The notes below the pieces were generated by a model. The model was not told the DNA's origin and ran no database searches. It was given only the letters and a program-made list of their open reading frames with translations. Both the position numbers and the translations under genes were made by a program. Of a stretch of DNA of 64,000 bases, positions 62,952 to 64,000 are shown piece by piece. This DNA is from Candidatus Sulfotelmatobacter sp. (GTDB lineage Bacteria > Acidobacteriota > Terriglobia > Terriglobales > Acidobacteriaceae). Location of the stretch: contig JASHNU010000086.1 in NCBI GenBank assembly GCA_030041475.1, forward strand, positions 1 through 64,000. The letters run 5' to 3'. Numbering within the stretch: position 1 is the first letter of the stretch; every line of letters begins with the position of its first letter.

Positions 62952-64000
62952 CTACCGTCCGCCAAAACCGGCCGACTGCATCGACTGCCGCGAAATGTCC
63001 GATGTCGACGCGATACCCTGCATACGCAGCTTGAAGTCGTCGGCGTTCGACGCGTTTTCGAGAGCGGTTTCGTAATTGACCAGGCCGGCCTGGAACAAAT
63101 CCCACAACGACTGGTCGAACGTCTGCATGCCGTATTGCGAAGTGCCGGCCGCAATCGCATCGCGGATCGACCGCGTTTTTTCCGGCACCAGCACGCATTC
63201 GCGGATGTAAGCGGTATTGATCATCACTTCTACAGCTGGCACGCGCCCCTCAGTATCGCAGCGCCGGACTAATCTTTGGCTAATGATGGCTCTCATCACT
63301 GCCGCCAGCTGCATGCGAATCTGCTTCTGTTCCGGCGGAGGGAAAATCGAAATCACGCGGTTGATGGTTTCCACCGCATCCAGCGTATGCAGTGTCGAGA
63401 ACACCATGTGGCCGGTTTCGGCCGCATGCAGTGCCGTCTGAATCGTTTCCAGATCTCGCATTTCGCCCACCAGAATCACGTCCGGATCCTGACGCAGCGA
63501 GGCGCGGAGCGCAGTCGCAAACGAGGGTGTATCCACGCCCACCTCGCGCTGGTTCACGTATCCCTTTTTATCGCGGTGCAGAAATTCGATCGGATCTTCG
63601 ATCGTAATGATGTGTTCGGCGCGCGACGCATTCACGCGGTCCACCATCGCAGCCAGCGTCGTCGACTTGCCGGATCCGGTCACGCCCGTCACCAGCACCA
63701 GCCCGCGCGGCATGTCGCAAATCTGCTCCACCACTTTGGGCAGGAACAATTCGTCGAGCGCGCGAATCTTGGTCGGAATGACGCGCAGCACCAACCCCAC
63801 GTTTCCGCGTTGCTGGAAAATGTTCACACGGAAGCGGCCCAGGCCGGCCACGCCGTACGCCATGTCGATTTCGGTAGTCTCTTTGAATTTCTGCTTCTGC
63901 CGCGCCGACATCATGCTGAACGCCATGTTCAGCATGTCTTCGGCCGAGATGCGCGGTTGGTCGGTCAGCGGCACCAGATCGCCGTCAATGCGCAGGTGCG
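62952..64000 (-). CDS. pilT: Type IV pilus retraction ATPase PilT (5' end cut by window)
   Basis: About 349 residues visible; the frame is open to the right edge, where it reads HLRIDGDLVPLTDQPRI, the usual PilT N-terminal region. Walker A VTGVTGSGKSTTLAAM, Asp box EDPIEFLHRDKKGYVNQREV, Walker B RQDPDVILVGEMRDLETIQT, His box GHMVFSTLHTLDAVETINRV, and AIRA-like motif region at the C-terminus. PilT is a cytoplasmic hexamer that retracts type IV pili for twitching. Ends in GFGGR. Other pilus genes are not in the window. Confidence 0.95.
   Translation of the reverse strand, partial: HLRIDGDLVPLTDQPRISAEDMLNMAFSMMSARQKQKFKETTEIDMAYGVAGLGRFRVNIFQQRGNVGLVLRVIPTKIRALDELFLPKVVEQICDMPRGLVLVTGVTGSGKSTTLAAMVDRVNASRAEHIITIEDPIEFLHRDKKGYVNQREVGVDTPSFATALRASLRQDPDVILVGEMRDLETIQTALHAAETGHMVFSTLHTLDAVETINRVISIFPPPEQKQIRMQLAAVMRAIISQRLVRRCDTEGRVPAVEVMINTAYIRECVLVPEKTRSIRDAIAAGTSQYGMQTFDQSLWDLFQAGLVNYETALENASNADDFKLRMQGIASTSDISRQSMQSAGFGGR

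Noticed and set aside
1-64000. tRNA and rRNA genes
   Set aside because: No cloverleaf with a matching T-loop and acceptor stem was seen; GGTTCGAAT-like words (for example near 48691) lie inside protein genes. A covariance-model scan would settle this.
1-64000. CRISPR arrays, prophage or intact insertion sequences
   Set aside because: No regularly spaced direct repeats, no phage structural genes, integrase or transposase frames were recognised.

Overview
The window looks like a chromosomal segment of an acidobacterium (Acidobacteriota, class Terriglobia / Koribacter-like). The grounds are high GC, serine/threonine-kinase-like proteins with PEGA domains, runs of FtsX/MacB permeases, an Hfq-like protein with a long charged linker, palindromic intergenic repeats, and gram-negative envelope genes (LptCA, LptB, MsbA-like, TonB) beside a yicC-gmk-rpoZ-coaBC-priA cluster. 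This assignment is inference from gene content; no 16S rRNA gene is present. No rRNA, tRNA, CRISPR array, prophage, intact insertion sequence or replication origin was recognised.

Layout. 1-4.6 kb: a TonB-type protein cut by the left edge, facing a PEGA-domain protein whose kinase fold has lost its catalytic residues. 5.1-12.2 kb: a six-gene ABC efflux operon with three tandem paralogous FtsX permeases, a fourth permease, a HlyD-type periplasmic adaptor and a LolD-type ATPase. 12.3-25.1 kb: a coiled-coil/winged-helix protein, a secreted LssY_C protein, a hybrid histidine kinase, an ArnT/PMT-like glycosyltransferase with a good promoter, two tandem HpnI-like glycosyltransferases, a secreted protein with apparent winged-helix repeats, and two MacB-type permeases without an ATPase. 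25.2-30 kb: RNase P RNA (rnpB), a small basic protein, a GT4 glycosyltransferase, glyA, a GNAT acetyltransferase and an ABC ATPase.

30-45 kb is housekeeping: lptCA fusion, lptB, a small membrane protein, rpoN, hpf, a VOC protein, a periplasmic creatininase-type hydrolase, an MbfA-like iron exporter, rapZ, an MsbA-like lipid flippase, yicC, gmk, rpoZ and coaBC. 45-64 kb: family 4 uracil-DNA glycosylase, priA, a secreted clan-A glycoside-hydrolase-like protein, a site-2 protease, a FemAB-like acyltransferase, HU, dcd, an Hfq-like chaperone, an MFS transporter, a Rieske oxygenase, a small protein translationally coupled to alaS, alaS, a secreted LEA-like 11-mer repeat protein, recX and pilT (cut by the right edge).

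The genes fall into three themes: envelope building and export (Lpt, MsbA-like, HpnI-like and ArnT-like glycosyltransferases, FtsX/MacB systems, TonB), nucleotide and genome maintenance (gmk, coaBC, udg, priA, dcd, hup, recX, rnpB), and regulation (pseudokinase, hybrid kinase, RpoN/HPF/RapZ, Hfq-like). The most unusual points are the PEGA pseudokinase, a dispersed repeat that seems to have become coding sequence inside alaS, a 33-bp palindrome flanked by 9-bp direct repeats, a 15-nt duplicated segment inside RNase P RNA, and the LEA-like repeat protein.
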